Assembly: GCF_020742345.1 (NCBI RefSeq)
Contig: NZ_DYXC01000072.1
Span: forward strand, 1 to 64,000
Length of the DNA stretch: 64,000 bases
DNA from: Enteractinococcus helveticum
GTDB taxonomy: Bacteria; Actinomycetota; Actinomycetes; Actinomycetales; Micrococcaceae
Reading direction: 5' to 3'
This document shows positions 56,417-63,060 of the stretch, in pieces. The position numbers were made by a program, and so were the translations under genes. The number at the start of each line of letters is the position of its first letter. The stretch's first letter is position 1. The notes below the pieces were generated by a model that was given only the letters and a program-made list of their open reading frames with translations, ran no database searches and was not told where the DNA came from.

Positions 56417-56797
56417 ATGGGCAACAGCGCAGGACAATTAGCAGTCCTAGCAGCAGGATATTTGCTGGGACGTTCAAAAAGCATGAAAACCGTACTGATG
56501 GTTGCCGGCGGTGTAGTTTATGGGCGCCTAACAGCCACACGTGACCAAACCAACGATTCTTCCGGCTCGCTACTGAGCGGGTTCACTAGCTCGGCAATAG
56601 CTGACACAGCACGCGATGCTATTACCTCCAGCGCGATCAAGGGCATGGAAACGCTCAATCGGAATCTGCAAAACCGATCCGAAGCACTGCGCGGCAGCGC
56701 TAAGGAACAATCGGACGACAACAATGAAGCAGACGTTGACGACGCCGAAGCTACCGAAGAAGAGACCACCCAGGCGACCAAGAGCGGAGAGAGCTGA
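56417..56797 (+). CDS. Gas vesicle cluster protein, GvpY-like candidate
   Basis: A 126-residue protein with a hydrophobic N-terminal stretch (AAGYLLGRSKSMKTVLMVAGG, spanning about 12-33) and an acidic, Gln/Glu/Asp-rich C-terminal half. It resembles the small GvpY-type protein that precedes the SRPBCC gene in Streptomyces gas vesicle clusters, but I recognise this by position and composition more than by a firm motif. GGAGACGGG lies just before the ATG. The SRPBCC gene starts one base after its stop, so the two are coupled. Role in gas vesicle formation unknown. Confidence 0.6.
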   Translation: MGNSAGQLAVLAAGYLLGRSKSMKTVLMVAGGVVYGRLTATRDQTNDSSGSLLSGFTSSAIADTARDAITSSAIKGMETLNRNLQNRSEALRGSAKEQSDDNNEADVDDAEATEEETTQATKSGES

Positions 56798-56798
56798 T

Positions 56799-58298
56799 AT
56801 GGCAGACACTTCGAAGAAATCTGGCCAATCAGCATCATCCGGCTGGGGAGACTTTTTCCAAGCACTTCCATTGGATGAGTTGAAACATAACCTCACCGAT
56901 TATGCCAGCGCATGGGGCGAAAACGCGATTAAAGGCCTGGGCGATAAGGTCAGCGGACTCTTTGACCGCATTGGTTCCGGTGACAGCCCCGTGGGCAAAG
57001 CCGCCAAAAAGGGTGCCGAGAAACTCGCCGACGGCAAATCCCCGGTGACGGCAGGCCTGGCTGGTGCGGCAACCGGGGTGAAAGAACAGGTCAAAGACGT
57101 CTTCACCGGTGGCGCTAGCAGTGCTGGCGGAACAAGTAACGCCGATGGTGACGACAAAGTCACTAATATCGTGGAATCTGTGGACGTGGGCGTGCCCATC
57201 TCGGTTGCCTACAATCAATGGACCCAGTTCCAAGACTGGACCGAGTTCATGAAGAAGATCGAAAACGTCGAACAGGAATCCGATGAGAAGATCAATTTCC
57301 AAGGCCAAGTCTTCCTATCGCACCGGACTTGGGAATCGACCATCATCCAGCAGATCCCCGATGAGCAGATTGTGTGGCGCTCCACCGGCGAAAAAGGTCA
57401 CCTCGACGGAGCAGTCACATTTCATGAAATAGGACCACGCCTGACGCGCATCCTGGTGGTCGTGGAGTACTACCCGCAAGGCTTCATGGAGAAGACCGGC
57501 AATATCTGGCGCGCGGTCGGACGTCGTGTCCAGGTTGAGCTCAAGCGATATGTTCGCCAAGTCATGACCTCCACCATTCTTGATCCAGACGCCGTTGAAG
57601 GATGGCGTGGAGAAATTCGCGATTCCGAAGTCGTTCGCACCCACGAAGAAGTCGTTGAAGAAGAACAAGCCCGAGCTGAACAAGAGGAAAACAATGAAAA
57701 TGCTTCAGAGCAGGAAAGCCAAACAGATGCTGACGGCGATACCACGTCCGAGGCAGAAGATGCTACCGAATACTCCGACGCTGCAGCAGATAGCGACGAA
57801 ATCGCAGACTACGACGAAGAATACGTAGAAGACGAACCCGTTGAAGACTACGAGGACATCGAAGACGAAGATGAAGAATACGTAGACGAGGAACCCGAGG
57901 AAGAAGAATTCGTTGAAGAAGACGAATTCGAAGACGAGCCCGTTGAAGATGAAATAGCTGAAGTCGAAGCCGAGGATGAAGAGGACCTCGAAGAAGAACC
58001 TCCCGAAGACGAAGAAGTCGAGGAAGAATCCATCGACGAGGTCGAAGAACCTGTTGAAGAATCCGAATCTGACGATGACGAAGTCTCCGAAGACGAGGAT
58101 GAAACAGTGGAGGACGAGCCGAAGAAAAAACCGGCGAAGAAAACTCCTAACAAATCGAGCGGCTCAAAAACTTCTACGAGGTCCTCGAAACGATCTACCA
58201 CTAGCACGAGCGCAAAGCGTTCGTCGTCAAGGAACCGTCCCAACAGGGCCAAATCTTCCGGCGGTACCAAGAGTTCGCGTTCCAACAGTGGGAAATGA
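56799..58298 (+). CDS. SRPBCC-domain gas vesicle cluster protein with acidic-basic tail (GvpZ-like)
   Basis: A 499-residue protein. After an N-terminal helical part (about 15-110) comes an SRPBCC/START-like domain (about 120-255: NIVESVDVGVPISVAYNQW, then DWTEFMKKIENV and RILVVVEYYPQGFMEK). From about 280 to 437 the chain is almost wholly Glu, Asp, Val, Tyr and Pro, and the last 60 residues are Lys/Ser/Thr/Arg-rich. GGAGAGA precedes the ATG at 56799. The reading frame past the TGA stays open with the same basic, Ser/Thr-rich composition for about 36 codons, so the present stop may be recent. The position matches GvpZ of Streptomyces clusters. Confidence 0.8.
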   Translation: MADTSKKSGQSASSGWGDFFQALPLDELKHNLTDYASAWGENAIKGLGDKVSGLFDRIGSGDSPVGKAAKKGAEKLADGKSPVTAGLAGAATGVKEQVKDVFTGGASSAGGTSNADGDDKVTNIVESVDVGVPISVAYNQWTQFQDWTEFMKKIENVEQESDEKINFQGQVFLSHRTWESTIIQQIPDEQIVWRSTGEKGHLDGAVTFHEIGPRLTRILVVVEYYPQGFMEKTGNIWRAVGRRVQVELKRYVRQVMTSTILDPDAVEGWRGEIRDSEVVRTHEEVVEEEQARAEQEENNENASEQESQTDADGDTTSEAEDATEYSDAAADSDEIADYDEEYVEDEPVEDYEDIEDEDEEYVDEEPEEEEFVEEDEFEDEPVEDEIAEVEAEDEEDLEEEPPEDEEVEEESIDEVEEPVEESESDDDEVSEDEDETVEDEPKKKPAKKTPNKSSGSKTSTRSSKRSTTSTSAKRSSSRNRPNRAKSSGGTKSSRSNSGK

Positions 58299-58406
58299 AG
58301 CTCTACCGCTCAAGGAAGCAACAAAACATCGAGTCGATCCACTGGCCAAGCAAAGAACATAAGGAGCCCCCGATCTACCAGCACAGGCAAGACCCAAAAA
58401 GTAGTT

Positions 58407-58430
58407 GATCGGCACCTATGTCAGCCGATC
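58407..58430 (+). promoter_or_regulatory. Hairpin in the gvpA leader
   Basis: A 7-bp inverted repeat (58407-58413 with 58424-58430, 10-base loop) ending 22 bases before the gvpA ATG. It could be a stability element or processing site that raises gvpA mRNA relative to the upstream genes. A GAGAAAGG ribosome binding site follows it. Confidence 0.3.
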
Positions 58431-58452
58431 CAACTGAGAAAGGCAGACACCC

Positions 58453-58860
58453 ATGACCACCACTCCAACACGGCGTTCCCAAGGCAGCTACGTGGATCGT
58501 CCCTCCTCGAGCTCGCTGGCCGACGTCGTAGAACTCATTTTGGACAAAGGGCTTGTCATTGACCTTTATGTTCGAGTCTCACTCGTCGGGATTGAAATCC
58601 TGACCATCGACGCCAGAATCGTCATCGCCAGTGTCGATACGTATCTACGATTCGCTGAAGCCACGAATCGGTTAGATCTGACCCAACAAGGCGGAAAAGA
58701 TCTTACCGAAATGATGGAAGGTATCACAGAGAGCGGTTCCAAAGGAAAAGTTGGCGGCGCCCTAGAAGGCGTGAAAGAGGCCTTCACTTCGGATGATGAT
58801 GAAAAAACCGAAAAACCGAAGAGAACGGCAACCCGACGACAAAAGCAATCCTCTGATTAA
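58453..58860 (+). CDS. gvpA: Major gas vesicle shell protein GvpA
   Basis: A 135-residue GvpA. The core (about 19-71) is the hallmark: [20 protein letters not shown], then [20 protein letters not shown] and [10 protein letters not shown], the helix-beta-beta-helix unit that polymerises into ribs. An 18-residue N-terminal extension and a C-terminal extension of about 65 residues rich in Lys, Glu and Ser go beyond the roughly 70-residue cyanobacterial form; long C-termini are known in other actinobacteria. GAGAAAGG lies 12-20 bases before the ATG. It is the fourth-longest gene gap in the operon (about 150 bases upstream), perhaps with its own promoter. Confidence 0.95.
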   Translation: MTTTPTRRSQGSYVDRPSSSSLADVVELILDKGLVIDLYVRVSLVGIEILTIDARIVIASVDTYLRFAEATNRLDLTQQGGKDLTEMMEGITESGSKGKVGGALEGVKEAFTSDDDEKTEKPKRTATRRQKQSSD

Positions 58861-58883
58861 CGAGGATTCCGGACAGGAACCCG

Positions 58884-59630
58884 ATGACAACCGAGGCCGA
58901 ACATGACCAGTTGTATGTGTACGGTATTGTAACTGAAAACACCACACTGCCCGCCGGGCTGACCGGTGTCAGCCAAGGTGCCGTCAACACCACCACCCAC
59001 GGACCGCTTGCAGCCGTCGTGACACACCTTAACGATGAAGACGAACTGGGCACCCCCGATAATTTATTAGCACACAGTACGGTGCTGGATGCCATTGCTG
59101 AACACCTCACGATTCTGCCAATGGCTTTTGGGACCGTTGCACCATCAGAGGCTGAGCTTCGGGAAGCCATTCTGGGACTCAACGAGGCTGAATATCTTGA
59201 AGCCCTCAAACGGTTATCTGACTCGGTGCAATATACGGTCCGAGCACGGTATATTCGCGATGCCGTGTTAGCGGATCTCATCGAAGACGATCCCCAGGTG
59301 GCCAAGCTTCGAGAAACGATCGCTGGCACTACGGAAGATGAAACCCGAGCGGAACGTATCGCCCTGGGGGAGCTGGTGGTCGAAGCCTTTGGCAGTATCC
59401 GGCCGGTGCATGCCCAGCACATTATTGATGCGGTGAGCCCAACCGTGGAAGATATCCAAGAACATGAGGGTGGGCAGGTTGAAGACGTCGTCGAAATGGC
59501 CGTCCTGGTGAACAGGGAGAGGGTATCGGAATTTGAAGCCGCCCTGGAAGTGGTGGCACAACAACTGCACACTCGGATCAATTTCCAATTAAACGGGCCT
59601 CAGGCTCCCTACGATTTTGTTGTCGAATAA
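58884..59630 (+). CDS. gvpF: Gas vesicle protein GvpF (GvpF/L family)
   Basis: A 248-residue GvpF/L family protein, needed for assembly of the shell protein. The N-terminal LYVYGIVTENT, the GPLAAVVTHL strand, ILPMAFGTVAPSEAEL and the C-terminal FQLNGPQAPYDFV are the family marks. GGACAGGA lies before the ATG. It follows gvpA by 23 bases. A second member of the same family (GvpL) lies at the end of the operon. Confidence 0.94.
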   Translation: MTTEAEHDQLYVYGIVTENTTLPAGLTGVSQGAVNTTTHGPLAAVVTHLNDEDELGTPDNLLAHSTVLDAIAEHLTILPMAFGTVAPSEAELREAILGLNEAEYLEALKRLSDSVQYTVRARYIRDAVLADLIEDDPQVAKLRETIAGTTEDETRAERIALGELVVEAFGSIRPVHAQHIIDAVSPTVEDIQEHEGGQVEDVVEMAVLVNRERVSEFEAALEVVAQQLHTRINFQLNGPQAPYDFVVE

Positions 59631-59648
59631 ATCAGGAGGGCAGCCATT

Positions 59649-59882
59649 ATGGGACTATTCTCAGGGATTTTCTTCGGCCCCGTCAAAGGCACAATCTGGA
59701 TTGCCGAACAACTTAAGGAAGAGGCAGAACGGCAATATTACGACCCTGCCTCGATACGTCGCCAGCTGGAAGACGTTGCCCAGGCCCGCCAAGACGACAG
59801 AATCACCGCTGAGGAAGCCACTAGTTTGGAAACTGAACTCATCCAACGACTGCTCACGGCACACCAGCGCGACTCCGAGTAG
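59649..59882 (+). CDS. gvpG: Gas vesicle protein GvpG
   Basis: A 77-residue GvpG. It begins with MGLFSGIFFGPVKGTIWIAEQL, of which the FGPVKG turn and the following WIAEQLKEEAE helix are diagnostic, and continues as a coiled helix. It is an accessory protein found with GvpF in most clusters. AGGAGGG lies before the ATG, 18 bases after gvpF. Confidence 0.93.
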   Translation: MGLFSGIFFGPVKGTIWIAEQLKEEAERQYYDPASIRRQLEDVAQARQDDRITAEEATSLETELIQRLLTAHQRDSE

Positions 59883-59919
59883 TCTCCCGGGTCCCACAGG
59901 CAGCAGAAAGCAATTCACC

Positions 59920-60339
59920 ATGACTGAACAACAGAAAGCTACAACGACATCCAGTTCCTCATCCGGGACCTCCCGACGCATAAAGTCTGCTGCTAAGGAA
60001 TCCTCGAATCGGGAAACAGCCACGAAGAAGCAACCCCAATCGCAGTCATCCGAAACCGCCCATAAACGTCGTCCGAAGCCAAAAATTGCTGCAAATAAGG
60101 CCGTCGTCGCTGCGATGAAACAACTCCAAATGTTGACAACCCGCACACCAGAGTCCGTGGTGGGCGTGACACCCCACCGTACCGGCTGGCGAGTAACCAT
60201 TGAGGTTGTGGAATCAGCACGTATCCCAGACAGCGCAGACATTATGGCCGAATATGAAGTAGATATCGACGGTAGTGGAGAACTGGACGCGTATTGGCGA
60301 AAATCTCGGTACTTCAGAGGTCGCCCCCAAGCGGAATGA
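59920..60339 (+). CDS. gvpO: Gas vesicle protein GvpO
   Basis: A 139-residue GvpO. The first 60 residues are Ser/Thr/Lys/Gln-rich and disordered; the GvpO domain follows with AAMKQLQMLT, SVVGVTPHRTGWRVTIEVVE, DIMAEYEVDIDGSGEL and YWRKSRYFRG. The family is required for gas vesicle formation in haloarchaea. The ATG at 59920 follows a weak CAGAAAG site. In Streptomyces gvpO is the first gene, so its position here in the middle of the operon differs. Confidence 0.93.
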   Translation: MTEQQKATTTSSSSSGTSRRIKSAAKESSNRETATKKQPQSQSSETAHKRRPKPKIAANKAVVAAMKQLQMLTTRTPESVVGVTPHRTGWRVTIEVVESARIPDSADIMAEYEVDIDGSGELDAYWRKSRYFRGRPQAE

Positions 60340-60371
60340 CCTATAACCCACGTTCAGAAAGGGGGAATCAC

Positions 60372-60815
60372 ATGACCGTTGCACGAAGCGGCAATAGTGG
60401 AGGCATGGAGCCACAGCGTAGTCGCGAAGGCACGTTGATGCACGTGGTTGAAACCCTTCTGGACAAAGGACTCGTGCTCAACGCAGACATTATGGTGTCA
60501 GTGGCAGGAGTGGAACTGCTGGGTATTAGGATTCGGGCTGCACTGGCGTCATTTGAAACGGCTGCACGGTATGGACTCGAATTCCCGGCCGGTACGAATA
60601 CCGAAACGGTCGCCTGGCAAAGCGCGGTCGAAGCCAAAGAAACCTGTCCCAGCTGCCAGAAAGTTTCTTCGGTTTCCCAATTGCTTAATGAATTTTGTCC
60701 ATGGTGCGGCTGGCAATCAGCTCAGGCTCTCCAAAACGTCGAACCAAACACCGAAGAACACATGGTGGAGGGATCCTCTAAGGACCGACAGGAAAATCCT
60801 CGGGAGCAGTCATGA
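60372..60815 (+). CDS. gvpJ: GvpJ-like minor shell protein with zinc ribbon
   Basis: A 147-residue GvpA-family protein. The GvpA-like unit (about 19-72) reads TLMHVVETLLDKGLVLNADI, VSVAGVELLGIRIRAALAS and FETAARYGLE. A C-terminal four-Cys zinc ribbon follows: TCPSCQK (C92, C95) and CPWCGWQS (C109, C112). AAAGGGGGAA precedes the ATG. GvpJ-type minor proteins cap or nucleate gas vesicles; a metal-binding knuckle on such a protein is notable, though I cannot exclude that it is common in actinobacteria. It overlaps the next gene by 4 bases. Confidence 0.88.
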   Translation: MTVARSGNSGGMEPQRSREGTLMHVVETLLDKGLVLNADIMVSVAGVELLGIRIRAALASFETAARYGLEFPAGTNTETVAWQSAVEAKETCPSCQKVSSVSQLLNEFCPWCGWQSAQALQNVEPNTEEHMVEGSSKDRQENPREQS

Positions 60816-61774
60816 CGAACCCGACTTTTCGTCCGCCTGAACAATCTGTGCCGATGGAACCCACCCGCAACCCTGAGGTCTCACTGTCAGACTTGATTAC
60901 CGTGCTGCTCGATAAGGGCACCTATCTTAATGTTGACCTCATCATCTCCGTGGCAGACATTCCACTTATTGGAGTGAATCTGCGCGCGACCATTGCGGGA
61001 ATGGAAACCATGCTGGAGTACGGCATGATGCGAGACTGGGATGAAAAGACCCGAGCATGGGTCCGGAGGTCTGTTGCCCGACATTTCCCATTAGACGAAG
61101 GCGAAGAAGTCGTGGCCAAAATGGCCGGCGGGTATTTTCATGAAGACTGGCCCAAAACCTGGCGTCCTGGCTCCGTATACATTACGAATCAACGACTGGT
61201 CGTGTTTCGGCGTGACCCCAAAGAGATCTTATGGGAAACACAATTAGCACATATCAACGCGCTGCGGTTATCTGATGAGAAGACTATCGGTGCAGAGATT
61301 CGAACACGGCTTTTGGTCGATACCGCTGACGGCGTTACCACCATGTTGTCAGCCTCCGCACCGGACCGAATCCGAGAACTGATTGGTCACCAACAGCCGC
61401 ACCTGTCAACGCCGGCATACCTGGGGCCACCGGCAGGGGAAACACCACAGTTGACCAAGCACGCATGGTATTTGGAACACCGCGCCGGGGGCACACTATG
61501 GCGTGGTGGAAACGTGTCGATCGACGAACAGCGATTAGCATGGCGAGCTCCCACCGATGCCCGTCATGCAGTCAATCTCAGCTGGCAGGAAATCACCGGT
61601 GTGAACCTAGCAGACATGCGGGCCCCATCGGGAGAAGGTCACGCACTGCATCTGATGACCCACCACGGTGATGAATATTTCGGCCTTGTACAGCCGGAAC
61701 AGTGGGTCCGCCTGATATCTGAACGGATCACCAGGGACACGAAGTCGAAAGAAGAAACCAATGCTGGAAATTGA
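60812..61774 (+). CDS. GvpA-family domain fused to two GRAM/PH-like domains
   Basis: A 320-residue fusion. Residues 24-73 are a GvpA-type unit (SLSDLITVLLDKGTYLNVDL, then IISVADIPLIGVNLRATIAGM), close to GvpS/J. Residues about 92-193 match a GRAM/PH-like module (GSVYITNQRLVVFRRDP, then ETQLAHINALRL), and 214-306 look like a second, more divergent copy (WRGGNVSIDEQRLAWRAPTD, then LSWQEITGVNLADM). It overlaps gvpJ by 4 bases (ATGA) and gvpK by 14, so it is coupled to both. It occupies the usual gvpS position. GRAM modules bind membranes or lipids, so it may link vesicle growth to a membrane; that is inference. Confidence 0.82.
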   Translation: MTNPTFRPPEQSVPMEPTRNPEVSLSDLITVLLDKGTYLNVDLIISVADIPLIGVNLRATIAGMETMLEYGMMRDWDEKTRAWVRRSVARHFPLDEGEEVVAKMAGGYFHEDWPKTWRPGSVYITNQRLVVFRRDPKEILWETQLAHINALRLSDEKTIGAEIRTRLLVDTADGVTTMLSASAPDRIRELIGHQQPHLSTPAYLGPPAGETPQLTKHAWYLEHRAGGTLWRGGNVSIDEQRLAWRAPTDARHAVNLSWQEITGVNLADMRAPSGEGHALHLMTHHGDEYFGLVQPEQWVRLISERITRDTKSKEETNAGN

Positions 61775-62090
61775 CGAAGGCAGCCTGAAACACGGGGTGC
61801 TCACGTTGGTCGTGACACTTGTCGAAGTCATCCAAGAGGCCTTGGAAACTCAAGCCGTCCGAAGACTCGAAGGTGGCGACCTCACCGAAGATGAACAAGA
61901 ACGGCTTGGTGAAGCGCTCATGGAACTCGACGAAGCGCTAGACGAAATCAAAGCCGAACACGGCATTAGCGCATCGGTGGCAGACCTTCACCGCGGACTC
62001 GATGATGTGGTGGAAGACCTGATAGATAAATTCATTAACCCGGCCCGTTGGGCTGACGAAGCACACAACGAAGGGCATACTACTTGGTGA
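61761..62090 (+). CDS. gvpK: Gas vesicle protein GvpK
   Basis: A 109-residue GvpK. The family string GSLKHGVLTLVVTLVEVIQEALE at the N-terminus, the RRLEGGDLTEDEQERLGEALMELD helix and the C-terminal LHRGLDDVVEDLID are all present. GvpK is an essential accessory protein in most clusters. The ATG lies within the end of the preceding fusion gene, and the stop overlaps the GTG of gvpL. Confidence 0.94.
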   Translation: MLEIDEGSLKHGVLTLVVTLVEVIQEALETQAVRRLEGGDLTEDEQERLGEALMELDEALDEIKAEHGISASVADLHRGLDDVVEDLIDKFINPARWADEAHNEGHTTW

Positions 62091-62887
62091 GTAATACCGG
62101 GCTCTACGTCTACGCGATCATCCCCGCCGAAGGCCTCTCCACCACCCAACTGCCACAGGGTATCAACGACCAAAGCCTCTACCTTGTGGAAAGCAACGGG
62201 CTGGCCGCCATCGTCCACGAATCTGCCCCGGAACCCTATCAGGGGCCAGATGCTGATGTGCAACGCTGGATACTTGAACATAGCGACGTCGTCGATGCCG
62301 CATGGCAACACCTGGGAACCATCCTGCCGGTGACCTTCAACGTCATTGTGGCACCCGGCGACGACGCAGAGCACCAACCAGTACAACGGCTGCAGGCATG
62401 GCTTGCCAAATCCGCCGATATGATGCGAGCACACCTAGACAAACTCCGTGATCACGTCGAATTACGGGTCAATATCTCCCTGGACGAAGACACCGCCACA
62501 GCGAACGATCCAGAGTTAGCCAAGCTGCGCGATGGCATTGATACTCGACCAGCTGGTGTGCAACGCTTATACCGCAAACGCTTAGCAGAACGTACCCGAA
62601 AGGCGGCCGACCGGATCGCTGATGAACTCTACCCACGGATTCGCAAACGCCTGATTGCACTGGCAGAGGACATGGTAGAAAGCCCCCGTCTACAACGCGA
62701 ACCCGGCAGCGTAACGGTGCTCAATGCATCACTACTTGTTCACCGGGACGTCGTCGATGCCATCGGTGTTGAGCTCGCCGATATCCGTGACAATCAGCCC
62801 GGCGCACAGATCCGTTATTTGGGGCCCTGGCCCCCATACTCGTTCGGAGAGCTGCCCGAAGTTGACAACGACCCCACCTCTGCCTGA
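62087..62887 (+). CDS. gvpL: Gas vesicle protein GvpL (second GvpF/L family member)
   Basis: A 266-residue GvpF/L protein. It begins NTGLYVYAIIPAEG, has HLGTILPVTFNVIVAP in the middle and ends with QIRYLGPWPPYSFGEL, the family's C-terminal motif. It starts with GTG in a GTGA overlap with the gvpK stop. It is the last gene of the operon and is followed by a terminator. Compared with GvpF at 58884 it is longer and has a different, more basic central part, so the two are not recent copies. Confidence 0.93.
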   Translation: MSNTGLYVYAIIPAEGLSTTQLPQGINDQSLYLVESNGLAAIVHESAPEPYQGPDADVQRWILEHSDVVDAAWQHLGTILPVTFNVIVAPGDDAEHQPVQRLQAWLAKSADMMRAHLDKLRDHVELRVNISLDEDTATANDPELAKLRDGIDTRPAGVQRLYRKRLAERTRKAADRIADELYPRIRKRLIALAEDMVESPRLQREPGSVTVLNASLLVHRDVVDAIGVELADIRDNQPGAQIRYLGPWPPYSFGELPEVDNDPTSA

Positions 62888-62987
62888 TATGTGGGGTGAT
62901 TTGACAAGGGGCACAAGAGCCCGGTCAACAGCTCCTGCAGGCCGCAATGTTGATAAGACCATACAGTTTGGGAAGTGCGGAAACACT

Positions 62988-63025
62988 TCCGGGTGCCCAC
63001 TGCGTTATGTCAGTGAGCACCCGGA
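62988..63025. terminator. Terminator between gas vesicle operon and clpB
   Basis: A 15-bp inverted repeat with one mismatch (62988-63002 with 63011-63025) and an 8-base loop, about 100 bases after gvpL and 36 bases after the stop of the convergent clpB gene. No T-run was seen, but the stem is strong and the position fits both operons. Confidence 0.7.
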
Positions 63026-63060
63026 GGTGATGTCGCTACATGAGAGCGTGGCTGCAGCTT

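Noticed and set aside
57848..58285. A 145-residue Ser/Thr/Asp-rich open frame on the minus strand across the acidic tract of the SRPBCC gene.
   Set aside because: It is the reverse complement of the GAA/GAC-rich repeat region, where TTC/GTC/TCT-type codons give a long Ser-rich shadow frame. It has no start signal or homology, and the plus-strand gene is well supported.
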